A stretch of DNA of 64,000 nucleotides from Sphaerisporangium siamense (GTDB lineage: Bacteria; Actinomycetota; Actinomycetes; Streptosporangiales; Streptosporangiaceae), in NCBI RefSeq assembly GCF_014205275.1, contig NZ_JACHND010000001.1, forward strand, positions 6,758,001 to 6,822,000, read 5' to 3'. Positions within the stretch are counted from its first letter, which is position 1. Every line of letters starts with the position of its first letter. Positions 44,148 to 53,446 of the stretch are shown piece by piece. Under the pieces are notes generated by a model that had not been told where the DNA came from, searched no databases, and saw nothing but the letters and a program-made list of their open reading frames with translations. A program made the position numbers and the translations under genes.

Positions 44148-44795
44148 TCACCCGGCGGCCAGCACGCGCCGCTGCGCGAACGCGCCGATCCGCTCCAGCG
44201 CGAGCTGCGGGAGGGTCAGGTCGGCGCCGCGCTCGTCCCCCACCGGGCCGACCCAGTTGACGACGACGAAATGGCCGAGCGCGCGCACCGCGGCGCGGCT
44301 GTGCCCGGCGTCGAACGACGGCGGCTGGCCGGGCGCCGTCCGCAGGAAACCCCCGCCGCGCCGCGGGTCGAGCGCCGCCACGAGCCGGTCGGCGGCGGCG
44401 CCGTCGGGCATGTCGAACACCGCGTACTGGCCGGAGACCGCGCCGCCGGCGCCGGCGAACGAGGCCCGCGCCACCCCCGCGCACCCGGCCGCCGCGGCCT
44501 TCACCCCGCTCCCCCACAACGCCTCCGCGCAGTCGGCCGACAGCGCGGCCTCGCGGCGCTCCATGGTCACCCCCTGCTCGACCAGGCGGGCGGCCTGCCC
44601 GAAGACCTCCTGCTCGGTCAGCGGACCCGGATCCTGGCGGCGGGTGGCGATGGGGGCGTACAGCGCGGAGGTGCCCTCCCCCCGGAAGTAGGCGGGGCTC
44701 GGACCGGTCTCGGGCCGGGTGACGACGAACAGGACCGCCCCCGCGGCGGCCAGCACCCCGGCCACCGCGGCGACGATCAACGCACGGCTTGGCAC
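44148..44795 (-). CDS. Exported protein of unknown function, paralogue 1
   Basis: A 215-residue protein with an N-terminal membrane helix or uncleaved signal (about 5-24) and a soluble extracellular domain. It shares with the next gene a pattern of EVFG, a Cys in DCAEALWGSG, another in AAGCAGVARASF, a QYAVFDMPDGAAADRLV-type helix and a final VVVNWVGP strand, so the two are tandem duplicates. The two Cys probably pair. Start GTG at 44793-44795 (MPSRALIV). Family unknown to me; similar pairs have been seen beside lgt or trp genes in actinomycetes only from general memory, which is not proof. Confidence 0.75.
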   Translation of the reverse strand: MPSRALIVAAVAGVLAAAGAVLFVVTRPETGPSPAYFRGEGTSALYAPIATRRQDPGPLTEQEVFGQAARLVEQGVTMERREAALSADCAEALWGSGVKAAAAGCAGVARASFAGAGGAVSGQYAVFDMPDGAAADRLVAALDPRRGGGFLRTAPGQPPSFDAGHSRAAVRALGHFVVVNWVGPVGDERGADLTLPQLALERIGAFAQRRVLAAG

Positions 44796-44806
44796 GGCAG
44801 CCGACC

Positions 44807-45613
44807 CTACCCCGCCGGAGACGCCTGTGGCCCGGTGACGGCCACCACACGGCGGTAGATCGCCTTCTCGGCCCCCCGGACGGCCAGGGCCAGCGAGACG
44901 AAGTCGTCCTTCGGGCCCGGTTCCCGGCCGTCGGCCCGGCCCACCCAGACGAACCCCGCGAAGTGCCCCATCGCGTGGCCGCTGCCCTCGGTGTAGCCGT
45001 CCCCGGTGAAGACACCGGCCCCGGACTGCAGCGCCCGCACCCACCCGCCGCCGCGCGACAGCGTCGCCATGTCGCGCACGAAGGCGTCGGCGGCCTGGGC
45101 GCTCGCCATGTTGAACAGGGTGTACTGGGCGACGTAGCGGCGGTCGGCGCTGAGGTACACGCCCCGCGCCGCCTGCGCGCACCCGGTCGAACCGAGCCGG
45201 GCCAGCACGCCGCCGCCCCACACGACCGGCGCGCACGTGTCGTCCAGGCGGCGCTCGGTGAGCCGCAACGCGACCCCGCCGCTCTTCAGCGTCTTGACGT
45301 TGAACACCTCTTCGGCCCGCAGCGGGGCCGGATCGGCGCCGCGGTCGGCGATGGGGCCGAAGAGCTTGGGCGAGGGCCACGCCTGGTAGTCGTCGGGGAG
45401 CGGCAGGCCGATCAGGTCGCCGGAGCTCTGGCCGGGCGCGGCGTCGGAGATCCCGAGGTTGCTGACGATGGCGGTCAGCGCGAAGCCGCCCGCGAACACG
45501 GCCAGGACCGTGCCCACGATGATCAGCACGCGCTGCTGACGCCGGGTCAGCCCGCGCTCGGCCAGGGCCGGGACCTCGAACGAGGACCGGCGCCTCTTGT
45601 TGCGGGCGCTCAC
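44807..45613 (-). CDS. Exported protein of unknown function, paralogue 2
   Basis: A 268-residue paralogue of the preceding gene, with a longer basic cytosolic N-terminus (about 28 residues) before the membrane helix (about 29-50). The extracellular part repeats the same features: EEVFNVKTL, a Cys in DDTCAPVVWGGG, a Cys in STGCAQAARGVY, YTLFNMASAQAADAFV, and a VWVGR strand. Start ATG 45613; the downstream paralogue begins 12 bases after its stop, so the two are co-transcribed. Lgt lies upstream on the same strand, about 105 bases away. Function unknown. Confidence 0.78.
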   Translation of the reverse strand: MSARNKRRRSSFEVPALAERGLTRRQQRVLIIVGTVLAVFAGGFALTAIVSNLGISDAAPGQSSGDLIGLPLPDDYQAWPSPKLFGPIADRGADPAPLRAEEVFNVKTLKSGGVALRLTERRLDDTCAPVVWGGGVLARLGSTGCAQAARGVYLSADRRYVAQYTLFNMASAQAADAFVRDMATLSRGGGWVRALQSGAGVFTGDGYTEGSGHAMGHFAGFVWVGRADGREPGPKDDFVSLALAVRGAEKAIYRRVVAVTGPQASPAG

Positions 45614-45719
45614 AGGCCGCCGGCTCCGCGCGGCGCGCCGTGCGCGGCCCGGCGGGCGCCGGGCGCGTCACGGTACCGGTCGTGGACCTCGGCGCGCCCC
45701 CCCGAGGAGCGGCCGTGGA

Positions 45720-46790
45720 TCATCGTGGATTCGCCTCCGGGTCCGGCGTCGCCGACGTGGAGGTGGCCGCCCCGGCGACCTTGGGCTCGTCCGCGCCGGC
45801 CTCGCGCGCGGCCGCCTCGGTGTCCCCGGACGCCTCGTCCCCGCCGGGGGCGCGAGGAGCGGCCTCGTCCTCATCGGCCTGCCCGGCGTCGTGCGCCGGG
45901 TCGGCCGCGGCCGTCTCGTGCTCGTCGGCCTGGTCCGCGCCGTGCGCCGGGTCGACGTGGACGCCGCCCGCGGCCGGGACCACGACCTCTTCCGTGGTCC
46001 TGTTCCTGGTCAGGTAGAAGTACAGCAGGGCGGCGGCGAACAGCAGCAGGGACGTCCACTGGTTGAGCCGCAGGCCGAGGATGTGGTGCGCCTCGTCGAC
46101 CCGCATGCCCTCGATCCAGAACCTGCCCAGGGTGTACCCGGCGACGTACAGGGCGAACAGGCGGCCGTGGCGCAGGCCGTACCGCTTGCCGGCCCAGATG
46201 AGCACCGCGGCCAGGGCCAGGTTCCACAGGCACTCGTACAGGAACGTCGGGTGGTAGGTGGACACGCCCGCCACCGTGCCGTCCCGTCCCGGGTCGATCT
46301 CCAGACCCCATGGCAGGTCGGTCGGGCCGCCGAACAACTCCTGGTTGAAGTAGTTGCCCCAGCGGCCGATGGCCTGGGCCACCGCGATGCCGGGCGCGCA
46401 GGCGTCGGCCACCGCCGACAGGGAGATGCCGCGCCTGCGGCAGGCGATCCACACGCCGACGGCGCCGAGCGCGATGGCGCCCCAGATGCCGAGGCCGCCG
46501 TGCCAGACGTACAGGACGTCGATGGGCCGGTTGCGCGCGTCAGGACCGAAGTAGAGCTGCCAGTCCGTGATGACGTGGTACAACCGGCCGCCGACCAGGC
46601 CGAACGGGACTGCCCACACGGCGAGGTCGGTGATGGTGCCCGGCTCGCCGCCGCGGGCGCGCCAGCGGCGCTCACCCATCCAGACGGCGACGATGACGCC
46701 GAGCACGATGCAGAAAGCGTAGGCCCGCAGGGGAATCGGTCCGAGGTACCAGACCCCTTCGGACGGGCTGGGAATGGAGGCCAGGGGCAT
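45720..46790 (-). CDS. lgt: Prolipoprotein diacylglyceryl transferase
   Basis: Transfers diacylglycerol from phosphatidylglycerol to the lipobox Cys of prolipoproteins at the membrane. The 356-residue protein has about seven helices and the family motifs YVWHGGLGIWG, the hallmark GRWGNYFNQE near residue 142, and HPTFLYE. The last 85 residues, after TRNRTTEEVV, are an acidic Ala/Asp/Glu/His-rich cytosolic tail with imperfect repeats (DPAHGADQADE, DPAHDAGQADE), common in actinomycete Lgt. ATG at 46788-46790. Lipoproteins in this window (LivK, two amino-acid-binding proteins, the DUF4352-like protein) are expected substrates. Confidence 0.96.
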   Translation of the reverse strand: MPLASIPSPSEGVWYLGPIPLRAYAFCIVLGVIVAVWMGERRWRARGGEPGTITDLAVWAVPFGLVGGRLYHVITDWQLYFGPDARNRPIDVLYVWHGGLGIWGAIALGAVGVWIACRRRGISLSAVADACAPGIAVAQAIGRWGNYFNQELFGGPTDLPWGLEIDPGRDGTVAGVSTYHPTFLYECLWNLALAAVLIWAGKRYGLRHGRLFALYVAGYTLGRFWIEGMRVDEAHHILGLRLNQWTSLLLFAAALLYFYLTRNRTTEEVVVPAAGGVHVDPAHGADQADEHETAAADPAHDAGQADEDEAAPRAPGGDEASGDTEAAAREAGADEPKVAGAATSTSATPDPEANPR

Positions 46791-46816
46791 GTCAGGTGAC
46801 GTTACCGTTTCCGTGC

Positions 46817-47566
46817 CTACTTCGCGGCATCAAGAATGGTCTGACGCAGCGAAGCCGGGCTGAACGCGACGTTGTTGTCGACGATCTCGCCGTTCAGCCG
46901 GAGCGTGGGCGTGCCCTCGGGCACGAGCTTGGCGTCGAGGATCTTCGTGCTGTAGGCCGCCTGGGCCTGCGCGTGCTTCTGGGACCTGACGCAGGACTCG
47001 AAGCCCGGGTCGGTGACGCCGGCCTCCTTGCCCCACTTCACCAGGTCGTCCAGTGAGAAGCCCGACCGGGTCTCCGGGGGCTGCTCCTTGAAGAGCCGGT
47101 CGTGGAAGGCCAGCCACTGCCCGGCCGGCACGCACCGCGCGGCCGAGGAGGCGCGCATGGTGTTCCCGAGCGTGGGCTCCTGGCTGAAGATGTTGATCGG
47201 GTGGTAGACGACCTTCACCTGGCCGTCCGCCGCCATGTTCTTCAGCGTCGCCGAGCTGGTCTGCTCGAACGCCTGGCAGGCGGGGCACTGGAAGTCCTCG
47301 TAGACGTCGACCACCGGCTTCTGGACGCCGGGCTTGGCCATGGCGACCGAGCCGTCCTGCTGGAAGGTGATCGGCGCGAGCCCGCCGCCGACGGTCTCGG
47401 ATTTACCTCGGTCGACGTACCACCAGCCGCCGCCGATGACCGCGAGCACGACCACCACGACGGCGACGATGGTGACGACGCGGCGCCTGGCCTGCTCCTT
47501 GCGCTCACGCTCGCGCTGCGACTTGATCCGGTCGCGGGCGGAGACCTCCCGCGCGGCCTTTCCCAT
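46817..47566 (-). CDS. DsbA-like membrane-anchored thiol oxidoreductase
   Basis: A 249-residue protein with a basic cytosolic N-terminus, one membrane helix (about 29-50) and an extracellular thioredoxin-fold domain with inserted helical region. The active site is CPAC in DFQCPACQAFE, and the cis-Pro loop is EGTPTLRLNG. Additional Cys at ARCVPAG and SCVRSQ are present. Such proteins introduce or shuffle disulfides in exported proteins. Start ATG 47564-47566 shares one base with the stop of the upstream MauE-like gene (TGATG), so the two act as a redox pair, probably the general one of the cell. Confidence 0.93.
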   Translation of the reverse strand: MGKAAREVSARDRIKSQRERERKEQARRRVVTIVAVVVVVLAVIGGGWWYVDRGKSETVGGGLAPITFQQDGSVAMAKPGVQKPVVDVYEDFQCPACQAFEQTSSATLKNMAADGQVKVVYHPINIFSQEPTLGNTMRASSAARCVPAGQWLAFHDRLFKEQPPETRSGFSLDDLVKWGKEAGVTDPGFESCVRSQKHAQAQAAYSTKILDAKLVPEGTPTLRLNGEIVDNNVAFSPASLRQTILDAAK

Positions 47567-48141
47567 CAGTGATCCCCCTTCATGGCGGGCTCCTCGCCCT
47601 GCTCGTCGTCGTCCCGGCCCCCGGCCCATCCGGCGTCCAGGTCGTCGTCCCTGTCCCGCCCGGGCGCGAGCCCGAGCGCCGCGTCGAGCGCGAGGCGGCC
47701 CGGGGCGAACCAGGCGACCCATGCCCCCAGCAGGAACAGCCCGGCGTCGCGCAGGATCTCCCACAGGTAGCCCGGATCGGCCCCCGCGGCGAGCTTGCCG
47801 CCGCCGCCGAAGCACCCGCAGTCGATGCGCAGGCCGCGCGCCCACGCCGACGCGATGCCGACCACGAAGGCCAGCATGAGCAGCGCGGAGACGACGCCCG
47901 CCACCCGGGTCAGCAGCCCGGCGACGAGCAGCACTCCGACGACGATCTCGATGATCGGCAGGCCGTGGCCCACCGCGGACGCGACCGACTCCGGCAGCAG
48001 CTCGTACGCCTCCACCGCCTGGACGGACAGGGCGGGCGTGCCGATCTTCAGCCAGCCGGCCGTGATGAGCACGCCGGCGACCACCAGCCGGGCGACGGTC
48101 GTCACCCAGGGTACCGCCGGATGCACGTAAAGCCACCTCAT
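47566..48141 (-). CDS. MauE/DoxX-like redox membrane protein
   Basis: A 191-residue protein with four or five membrane helices and the MauE motif RIDCGCFGGGGK (two Cys separated by one residue). The acidic C-terminal tail (about 150-191) is cytosolic. By analogy with DsbB or VKOR it would re-oxidise the DsbA-like protein encoded immediately downstream; the translational overlap supports this. It differs from the peptide-cluster MauE (25590-26132) in having CGCFG rather than CRCFG and a long tail. ATG 48139-48141. Confidence 0.9.
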   Translation of the reverse strand: MRWLYVHPAVPWVTTVARLVVAGVLITAGWLKIGTPALSVQAVEAYELLPESVASAVGHGLPIIEIVVGVLLVAGLLTRVAGVVSALLMLAFVVGIASAWARGLRIDCGCFGGGGKLAAGADPGYLWEILRDAGLFLLGAWVAWFAPGRLALDAALGLAPGRDRDDDLDAGWAGGRDDDEQGEEPAMKGDH

Positions 48142-48405
48142 CGGCGCGGCCTCTTCCCGCTTGGCACGTCAACGTCTCCTTAGCCCTGGACGGGCGCCCG
48201 AACGGCGCCACGCGGCCCCAGCCCGCACGCGGCGGCCCGCCGGCGGACCGGGCCGGCGTCGGCGCTCATGCCGAGGGTACCGGCCACCAAGCTCATCATG
48301 AACGCGATAAGCCCCGGCTAAGCGCTGGTGGCGCGGCCGAAGCCGGACGCCGCCGTGCCCGCCGGGGCCCTGCGGATACCGCGTATCAGGGAAGATCAGG
48401 AAAGA

Positions 48406-49200
48406 TCAGGAACGCACGCCCGCGGCGAGCTCGGCGCCGAGCTCGCGCACCGCCGCCAGCCCGGCGGCCTCGTCGGGCGCGTCGAGGAGGCGGCGGATGA
48501 ACGCCGAGCCGACGATGACGCCGTCGGCGTACTTGGCGACCTCCGCGGCCTGGGCGCCGGTGCCGACGCCGAGGCCCACGCACACCGGGAGCGAGGTGTG
48601 GGCCCGGGTGCGCTCGACCAGGCCCTCGGCGGCCGAGCCGACCGAGTCGCGCGCGCCGGTGACGCCCATGAGCGAGGCGGCGTAGACGAAGCCGGTGCAG
48701 CAGTCGGCCACGGCCTGGATGCGCTCGCCCGTGGAGCTCGGGGCGACCAGGAAGACGGTGTCGATGCCGGCCTCGGCGCTGTACCGGCGCCAGGGCCCGG
48801 CCTCCTCGGGGGTGAGGTCGGGGGTGATGGTGCCGACGCCGCCCGCGGCGGCGAGGTCGCGGGCGAAACGCTCGGCGCCGTAGCGGTCGATGGGGTTCCA
48901 GTACGTCATGACCAGAACGGCGGCGCCGGTCTTGGCCACGCCCTCGACGGTGCGCAGCACGTCGGCGATGCGGGTGCCGCCGGTGAGCGCGCGGTGCACG
49001 GCGGCCTGGATGGTGGGGCCGTCCATGAGGGGATCGGAGTAGGGCAGGCCGATCTCGATGACGTCGCAGCCGGCCTCCACCATCGCGCTCGCGGCGGCGA
49101 TGCCGCCGTCCTTGCTGGGGAAGCCCGCCGGGAGGTACCCGACCAGGGCGGCCCGCTTGTCGGCCCGCGCCTTCTCGAACACCGTCTGAAGAGTCGTCAT
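48406..49200 (-). CDS. trpA: Tryptophan synthase alpha subunit
   Basis: Cleaves indole-3-glycerol phosphate to indole and glyceraldehyde-3-phosphate; indole is channelled to TrpB. The 264-residue TIM barrel has the catalytic Glu in CDVIEIGLPYSDP and the active-site Asp a little later in family alignment, plus the phosphate-binding GVGTGAQAAEVA and DGVIVGSAF. ATG at 49198-49200. Last gene of the trpCBA run; the 264 bases beyond its end show no gene or clear hairpin before the MauE-like gene. Confidence 0.97.
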   Translation of the reverse strand: MTTLQTVFEKARADKRAALVGYLPAGFPSKDGGIAAASAMVEAGCDVIEIGLPYSDPLMDGPTIQAAVHRALTGGTRIADVLRTVEGVAKTGAAVLVMTYWNPIDRYGAERFARDLAAAGGVGTITPDLTPEEAGPWRRYSAEAGIDTVFLVAPSSTGERIQAVADCCTGFVYAASLMGVTGARDSVGSAAEGLVERTRAHTSLPVCVGLGVGTGAQAAEVAKYADGVIVGSAFIRRLLDAPDEAAGLAAVRELGAELAAGVRS

Positions 49201-49239
49201 GTCAGAGAGTCCCGCTCACAGGTTCTGGGGCCCACAGGC

Positions 49240-50481
49240 CTACAGGTTGAAATATTTCATGGCGGTGCCCATGTCCTTGTCGCCGCGGCCCGAGAGGTTC
49301 ACCAGGATGGTGGCCTCGGGGCCCAGCTCGCGGCCGAGCTTGATCGCCCCGGCGAGGGCGTGCGCCGACTCGATGGCCGGGATGATGCCCTCGGTGCGCG
49401 CGAGGACGGAGAAGGCCTCCATCGCCTCGGCGTCGGTGACGCCGTGGTAGGTCGCGCGGCCGGAGTCCTTCAGCCAGGCGTGCTCGGGGCCGACGCCGGG
49501 GTAGTCCAGGCCCGCGGAGATCGAGTGGGACTCGATGGTCTGGCCCTCGTCGTCCTGCAGGACGTAGGTGCGCGCGCCGTGCAGGACGCCGATCGAGCCC
49601 TCGGTGAGGGTGAGGGCGTGCTCGCCGGACGCGAGGCCGTGGCCGCCCGCCTCGTAGCCGTGCAGGGCGACGCCCTCGTCGCCGATGAAGGCGTGGAAGA
49701 TGCCGATGGCGTTGGAGCCGCCGCCGACGGCCGCGGCGACGGCGTCGGGCAGCCGGCCGGTCAGCTCCAGGACCTGGCGGCGGGCCTCGACGCCGATGAT
49801 GCGCGCGAAGTCGCGGACGATCTCGGGGAACGGGTGGGGGCCGGCGACGGTGCCGAACAGGTAGTGCGTGGAGTCGACGTTGGTGACCCAGTCGCGGAAG
49901 GCCTCGTTGATGGCGTCCTTGAGCGTGCGGCTGCCGTTGGCGACGGGGACGACCCGGGCGCCGAGGAGCTTCATGCGGGCGACGTTGAGCGCCTGGCGCT
50001 CGCAGTCGACCTCGCCCATGTAGATGACGCATTCGAGGCCGAGCAGCGCGCAGGCGGTCGCGGTGGCGACGCCGTGCTGGCCGGCGCCGGTCTCGGCGAT
50101 CACGCGGCTCTTGCCGAGGCGCTTGGTGAGCAGGGCCTGGCCGAGCACGTTGTTGATCTTGTGGGCGCCGGTGTGCGTGAGGTCCTCGCGCTTGAGCAGA
50201 ACGCGGGCGCCGCCGGCGACCTCGGAGAACCTGCGGACCTCGGTCACGGCGGTGGGCCGCCCGGCGTAGGTGCGCAGCAGGTGGTCGAACTCGCGCAGGA
50301 ACGCGACGTCGGACTTGGCGTCCTCGTAGGCCTTGGCGACCTCGTCGAGGGCGGGGATCAGGGCTTCGGGCACGAATCTGCCGCCGAACACCCCGAATCG
50401 CCCGCGGACGTCGGGATCGTCGCCTGCCGCGCCGTTGCCGGCGAGGTCGGCCGCGGTGATCAGGGTGCCCTCTGTGCTCAC
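49240..50481 (-). CDS. trpB: Tryptophan synthase beta subunit
   Basis: PLP enzyme condensing indole and serine to tryptophan. The 413-residue protein has [13 protein letters not shown], the PLP-Lys motif [27 protein letters not shown], and the phosphate-binding GGGSNAIG. Start GTG 50479-50481 overlaps the trpC stop (GTGA), so it is translationally coupled. It is followed by trpA after about 39 bases. Confidence 0.97.
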   Translation of the reverse strand: MSTEGTLITAADLAGNGAAGDDPDVRGRFGVFGGRFVPEALIPALDEVAKAYEDAKSDVAFLREFDHLLRTYAGRPTAVTEVRRFSEVAGGARVLLKREDLTHTGAHKINNVLGQALLTKRLGKSRVIAETGAGQHGVATATACALLGLECVIYMGEVDCERQALNVARMKLLGARVVPVANGSRTLKDAINEAFRDWVTNVDSTHYLFGTVAGPHPFPEIVRDFARIIGVEARRQVLELTGRLPDAVAAAVGGGSNAIGIFHAFIGDEGVALHGYEAGGHGLASGEHALTLTEGSIGVLHGARTYVLQDDEGQTIESHSISAGLDYPGVGPEHAWLKDSGRATYHGVTDAEAMEAFSVLARTEGIIPAIESAHALAGAIKLGRELGPEATILVNLSGRGDKDMGTAMKYFNL

Positions 50482-51302
50482 TGCTGCCTCTCGGGTCCGT
50501 TGTCGAATCGGGACGCGGGGTGCGCTCCGGCCGTGACCAGGTCGACCACGGCGGCCCGCGGGTCCTTGCCGGTGACCAGGCTCTCGCCCACGAGCACGGC
50601 GTCGGCGCCCGCGCGGGCGTAGGCCAGCAGGTCGTGCGGGCCCCGGACACCGGACTCGGCGATCTTGATGACGCCGTCCGGGATCTTGGGGGCCAGCCTG
50701 GCGAACACGTCGCGGTCGACCTCAAGGGTTTTGAGGTCGCGCGCGTTCACGCCGATGATGCGCGCGCCGGCGTCCAGAGCCCGGTCGAGCTCCTCCTCAG
50801 TATGCACCTCGACCAGCGGCGCGAGGCCGATCGACTCGGCCCTTTCGATCAATGAGATCAAAGCGTTCTGGTCGAGGGCCGCCACGATGAGGAGCGCGAG
50901 GTCGGCGCCGTACGCGCGGGCCTCCCACAGCTGGTAGGAGGTGACGACGAAGTCCTTGCGGAGGATGGGGATGTCGACCGCGGCGCGGACCGCGGCCAGG
51001 TCCTCCAGGCTGCCGCCGAAGCGGCGGCGCTCGGTGAGCACGCTGATGACGTGCGCGCCGCCCGCCTCGTAGTCGCTCGCGAGCGCCGCGGGGTCGGCGA
51101 TGGCGGCCAGCGCGCCCTTGGAGGGGCTGGACCGCTTGACCTCGGCGATGACCGAGACCTTGTCGCCGCCGAGCGCGGCGTAGACGTCCTTGGTGGCCGG
51201 CGCGCGCTGGGCGCGCTCCTGGAGCTCGGTCAACGACACGTCACGCTGCCGATCGGCGAGGTCGGCACGCACGCCGTCCAGGATCTCGTCGAGCACGCTC
51301 AC
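50478..51302 (-). CDS. trpC: Indole-3-glycerol phosphate synthase
   Basis: Closes the indole ring from CdRP in tryptophan synthesis. The 274-residue TIM barrel has the signature [12 protein letters not shown] (catalytic Lys), [21 protein letters not shown] and [40 protein letters not shown] (split) forms the phosphate site. Start GTG at 51300-51302 has GAGGAG seven bases upstream. It is the first gene of the trpCBA unit; the 210 bases upstream hold no recognisable Trp leader peptide. Confidence 0.97.
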   Translation of the reverse strand: MSVLDEILDGVRADLADRQRDVSLTELQERAQRAPATKDVYAALGGDKVSVIAEVKRSSPSKGALAAIADPAALASDYEAGGAHVISVLTERRRFGGSLEDLAAVRAAVDIPILRKDFVVTSYQLWEARAYGADLALLIVAALDQNALISLIERAESIGLAPLVEVHTEEELDRALDAGARIIGVNARDLKTLEVDRDVFARLAPKIPDGVIKIAESGVRGPHDLLAYARAGADAVLVGESLVTGKDPRAAVVDLVTAGAHPASRFDNGPERQQ

Positions 51303-51512
51303 TTGATCTCCTCGCTTGGCTCGCTCACCCGATCAGGGTCCCCTCCGGTCGACTGCGCCGCGGGCGAGGACGTCCCGGCCCGCGTTCAGCGATCGCCGCG
51401 CGGGCCTCCGTCCTCATCCCGACCTTGCCCTGCCGATGGTATCGGGCTTACCGCCGTCGGCTCGCCACAGGGTGGCGGGTCTGGGGGGCTCGCGGCGCCG
51501 AGCCGGGGGGCC

Positions 51513-51998
51513 TCACGGTGCGAGAAAGGCACCGAACGGGAGATTCCTCACGATCCAGTACACAATGATCAATCCCAGGAAGGACCAAATGTAAACCGGA
51601 CGCGTCAAGCGGGTGCGGACGGGCCGCCCGCGCCAGGTCCTGACGAGCCAACGCCCCCACCAGAACACCAGGAAGGGAATGGTGAGCACCGCCAGCGGAT
51701 TCAGTCCGAGCGCCGCCACCGGGTCGGCGTGCGCGAGCGCGTGCAGGGCGCGCAAGGTGCCGCACCCCGGGCAGTACAGCCCGGTCACCAGCAGGAACGG
51801 GCAGGTCGGGTAGTGGCCGGGCCGGTTCGGGTCCACGACGCCGACGAAGGCGACGGCCGCCCCCGCGAGCGCCGCGGCCCCGAGGGGCGCGAGCAGTGCC
51901 CCCGCCCGTCCGGTGCCGCGCCCCCCGGCGCGCGTCCCGCGCACGCCGTCCGCGCCGCTCACTCCGCTCACGCCCTCGACGCCGTCCGTGCCGCCCAC
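51513..51998 (-). CDS. DUF2752 membrane protein
   Basis: A 161-residue membrane protein of the DUF2752 family. After a Gly-rich N-terminus it has three or four helices and the conserved CPFLLVTGLYCPGCGTLRALHAL block (three Cys; here split by family motif CPGCG-xxRALxAL). Function unknown; the cysteines may bind metal or form disulfides. Start GTG at 51996-51998, one base after the stop of the dispanin-like gene, so they are coupled. The pair lies between trpC and the Trp-associated membrane gene. Confidence 0.85.
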   Translation of the reverse strand: MGGTDGVEGVSGVSGADGVRGTRAGGRGTGRAGALLAPLGAAALAGAAVAFVGVVDPNRPGHYPTCPFLLVTGLYCPGCGTLRALHALAHADPVAALGLNPLAVLTIPFLVFWWGRWLVRTWRGRPVRTRLTRPVYIWSFLGLIIVYWIVRNLPFGAFLAP

Positions 51999-51999
51999 G

Positions 52000-52398
52000 T
52001 CATGAGTATGGACCGCCGTTCTGCATGTTCTCGATGCCGTTGAAGAGGGACACGCCGATGGCGAGCCACAGGACCAGGTACAGCACCCACATGCCGAGGC
52101 CGACGAACAGCGAGATCATCCACCACTTCTTGGCCTGCTGGGACGCCTCCAGGGCGCCTTGGTAGTCCCCGGCCTCGTACTTGCCGTTGACCTTGCCGGC
52201 GTAGAAGATCGCCGGGAGGCTGAACGGGCCGCAGCAGAACAGCGTGGTGAGGATCGCCGGGAGAAGCTGGTTGTTCGGCGGCTCGGGGGCGTAGGGCTGG
52301 CCGTAGCCCCCGGGCGGGTAGCCGCCGGGAGGGGGATAGCCGCCTCCGGGGGGAGGCGCGTTGTAGCCACCGCCGCCGCCCTGCTGACCGTAACTCAT
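52000..52398 (-). CDS. CD225/dispanin-like two-TM protein
   Basis: A 132-residue protein with a Pro/Gly/Tyr-rich N-terminus (about 1-40; GGYPPPGGYPPGGY-type repeats), a membrane-associated segment LPAILTTLFCCGPFSLPAIFYAGKV with a Cys pair, a short amphipathic stretch (AGDYQGALEASQQAKKW) and a second helix. This matches the dispanin/CD225 layout that includes interferon-induced transmembrane proteins. Bacterial function is unknown. Start ATG at 52396-52398 overlaps the stop of a small upstream ORF. The DUF2752 gene follows. Confidence 0.88.
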   Translation of the reverse strand: MSYGQQGGGGGYNAPPPGGGYPPPGGYPPGGYGQPYAPEPPNNQLLPAILTTLFCCGPFSLPAIFYAGKVNGKYEAGDYQGALEASQQAKKWWMISLFVGLGMWVLYLVLWLAIGVSLFNGIENMQNGGPYS

Positions 52399-52604
52399 CG
52401 ATGGTCTCCTTGCCGTGACGCGGGGCCGGGCGCCCAGTGCCCGGCCGGTGTGATGCCGATGAGCGCGAGACCGGCCGGGATCGGCGGCAGGACATGCCCG
52501 GAGATCACGCCGAGAACGTGCCGGCCGTGCCGGTGATACCGGCCGCCGTCGCCGTACGGCCCGTGCCGCCCCCCGGCGTCCCGCGGCCGGTCGCCGTGGC
52601 ACAT
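52395..52604 (-). CDS. Small His/Gly-rich protein, hypothetical
   Basis: A 69-residue open frame with a His/Arg/Gly-rich first half (GRHGPYGDGGRYHRHGRH) and a hydrophobic second half (VLGVISGHVLPPIPAGLALIGIT). It is supported by strong G/C use at codon third positions, a GGGGG about eight bases before ATG 52604, and a stop that overlaps the dispanin start (ATGA). No homology is recognised. A chance ORF cannot be excluded. Confidence 0.45.
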   Translation of the reverse strand: MCHGDRPRDAGGRHGPYGDGGRYHRHGRHVLGVISGHVLPPIPAGLALIGITPAGHWAPGPASRQGDHR

Positions 52605-52756
52605 GCCGCATGCCCCCTTGAAGCCCGCCCGTAGCGCATCGCGCGGCGGAAGCTTAGCGACGTCAGGGGCGTCACAGGGACATTGTTTTACTTTGTCGGC
52701 AGATCGTCACTAAATCCGGCGGACAGGCCGGACGCGCGCGGGGCACCGGCCCGGCG

Positions 52757-53446
52757 TCAGCCCCGGCCGCCGTCGCGCTCGCCCGGCTCGCCCTCGGTCG
52801 GGTCCACGCCCTGGTCGAGCGCGTCCCACAGCGACCGCTCGGCCTGGCCGGCGCGCTCGGCGGGTCTCGCCGTGGACCCGCCCGGCCTTTCGTAGCGGTC
52901 GGACATGCCGGGCCAGCGGGCGCCGCGCGCGACGGCCAGCACCCCGGCCGCCAGCAGCAGCGCGCCGCCGGCGACCGCGGCCACCGGCCAGGCCCAGGAG
53001 TAGGCGACGGCGGCGTGCGCGGCGGCGCCGGTGACGCTGGTGTGCTCCTCGGCCAGCGCGACCAGCCGGGAGGAGGGCGTGACGCCCCGCAGCGCGGACC
53101 CGGCGACGGCGAGCCCGATCAGCGCGATGACCGCGCCCACGACCGCGCGCCACGCCCCTCGGGTGGCGAGCACGGCGACGGCGGCGGCCAGGGCCGCCAG
53201 GGCGAGGGGGCTCAGGACCGGCGCGATGTCGCTCCCGGAGAGCGGCACGGGCGCGGCGCGCCCGCCGGCCGGGCCCGCGCCGAGGGCGACGGTGGCCCAG
53301 GTGCGGCCGGAGGCGGCGAGCGTCAGCACGGCGCCGGCCACGGCCAGGGCCAGCCAGGCGAGCAGCGCCCGGCGCGCGGACCGCGGCGGGCCGGGCGCGG
53401 GCACGGCGGCGGTCGCCGCGGGGCCGCCGGAGTTCGCGGGGCTCAT
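52757..53446 (-). CDS. Trp biosynthesis-associated membrane protein (TIGR02234-like)
   Basis: A 229-residue protein with four membrane helices: [60 protein letters not shown] and a final helix near 165-185, then a hydrophilic tail of about 45 residues. The pattern of hydrophobic helices with a W in the first loop (GRTWATV) and the PLALAALA block are those of the membrane protein found in actinobacterial trp operons. Role unproven, perhaps Trp transport. ATG 53444-53446 overlaps the hisI stop by four bases. Confidence 0.85.
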   Translation of the reverse strand: MSPANSGGPAATAAVPAPGPPRSARRALLAWLALAVAGAVLTLAASGRTWATVALGAGPAGGRAAPVPLSGSDIAPVLSPLALAALAAAVAVLATRGAWRAVVGAVIALIGLAVAGSALRGVTPSSRLVALAEEHTSVTGAAAHAAVAYSWAWPVAAVAGGALLLAAGVLAVARGARWPGMSDRYERPGGSTARPAERAGQAERSLWDALDQGVDPTEGEPGERDGGRG

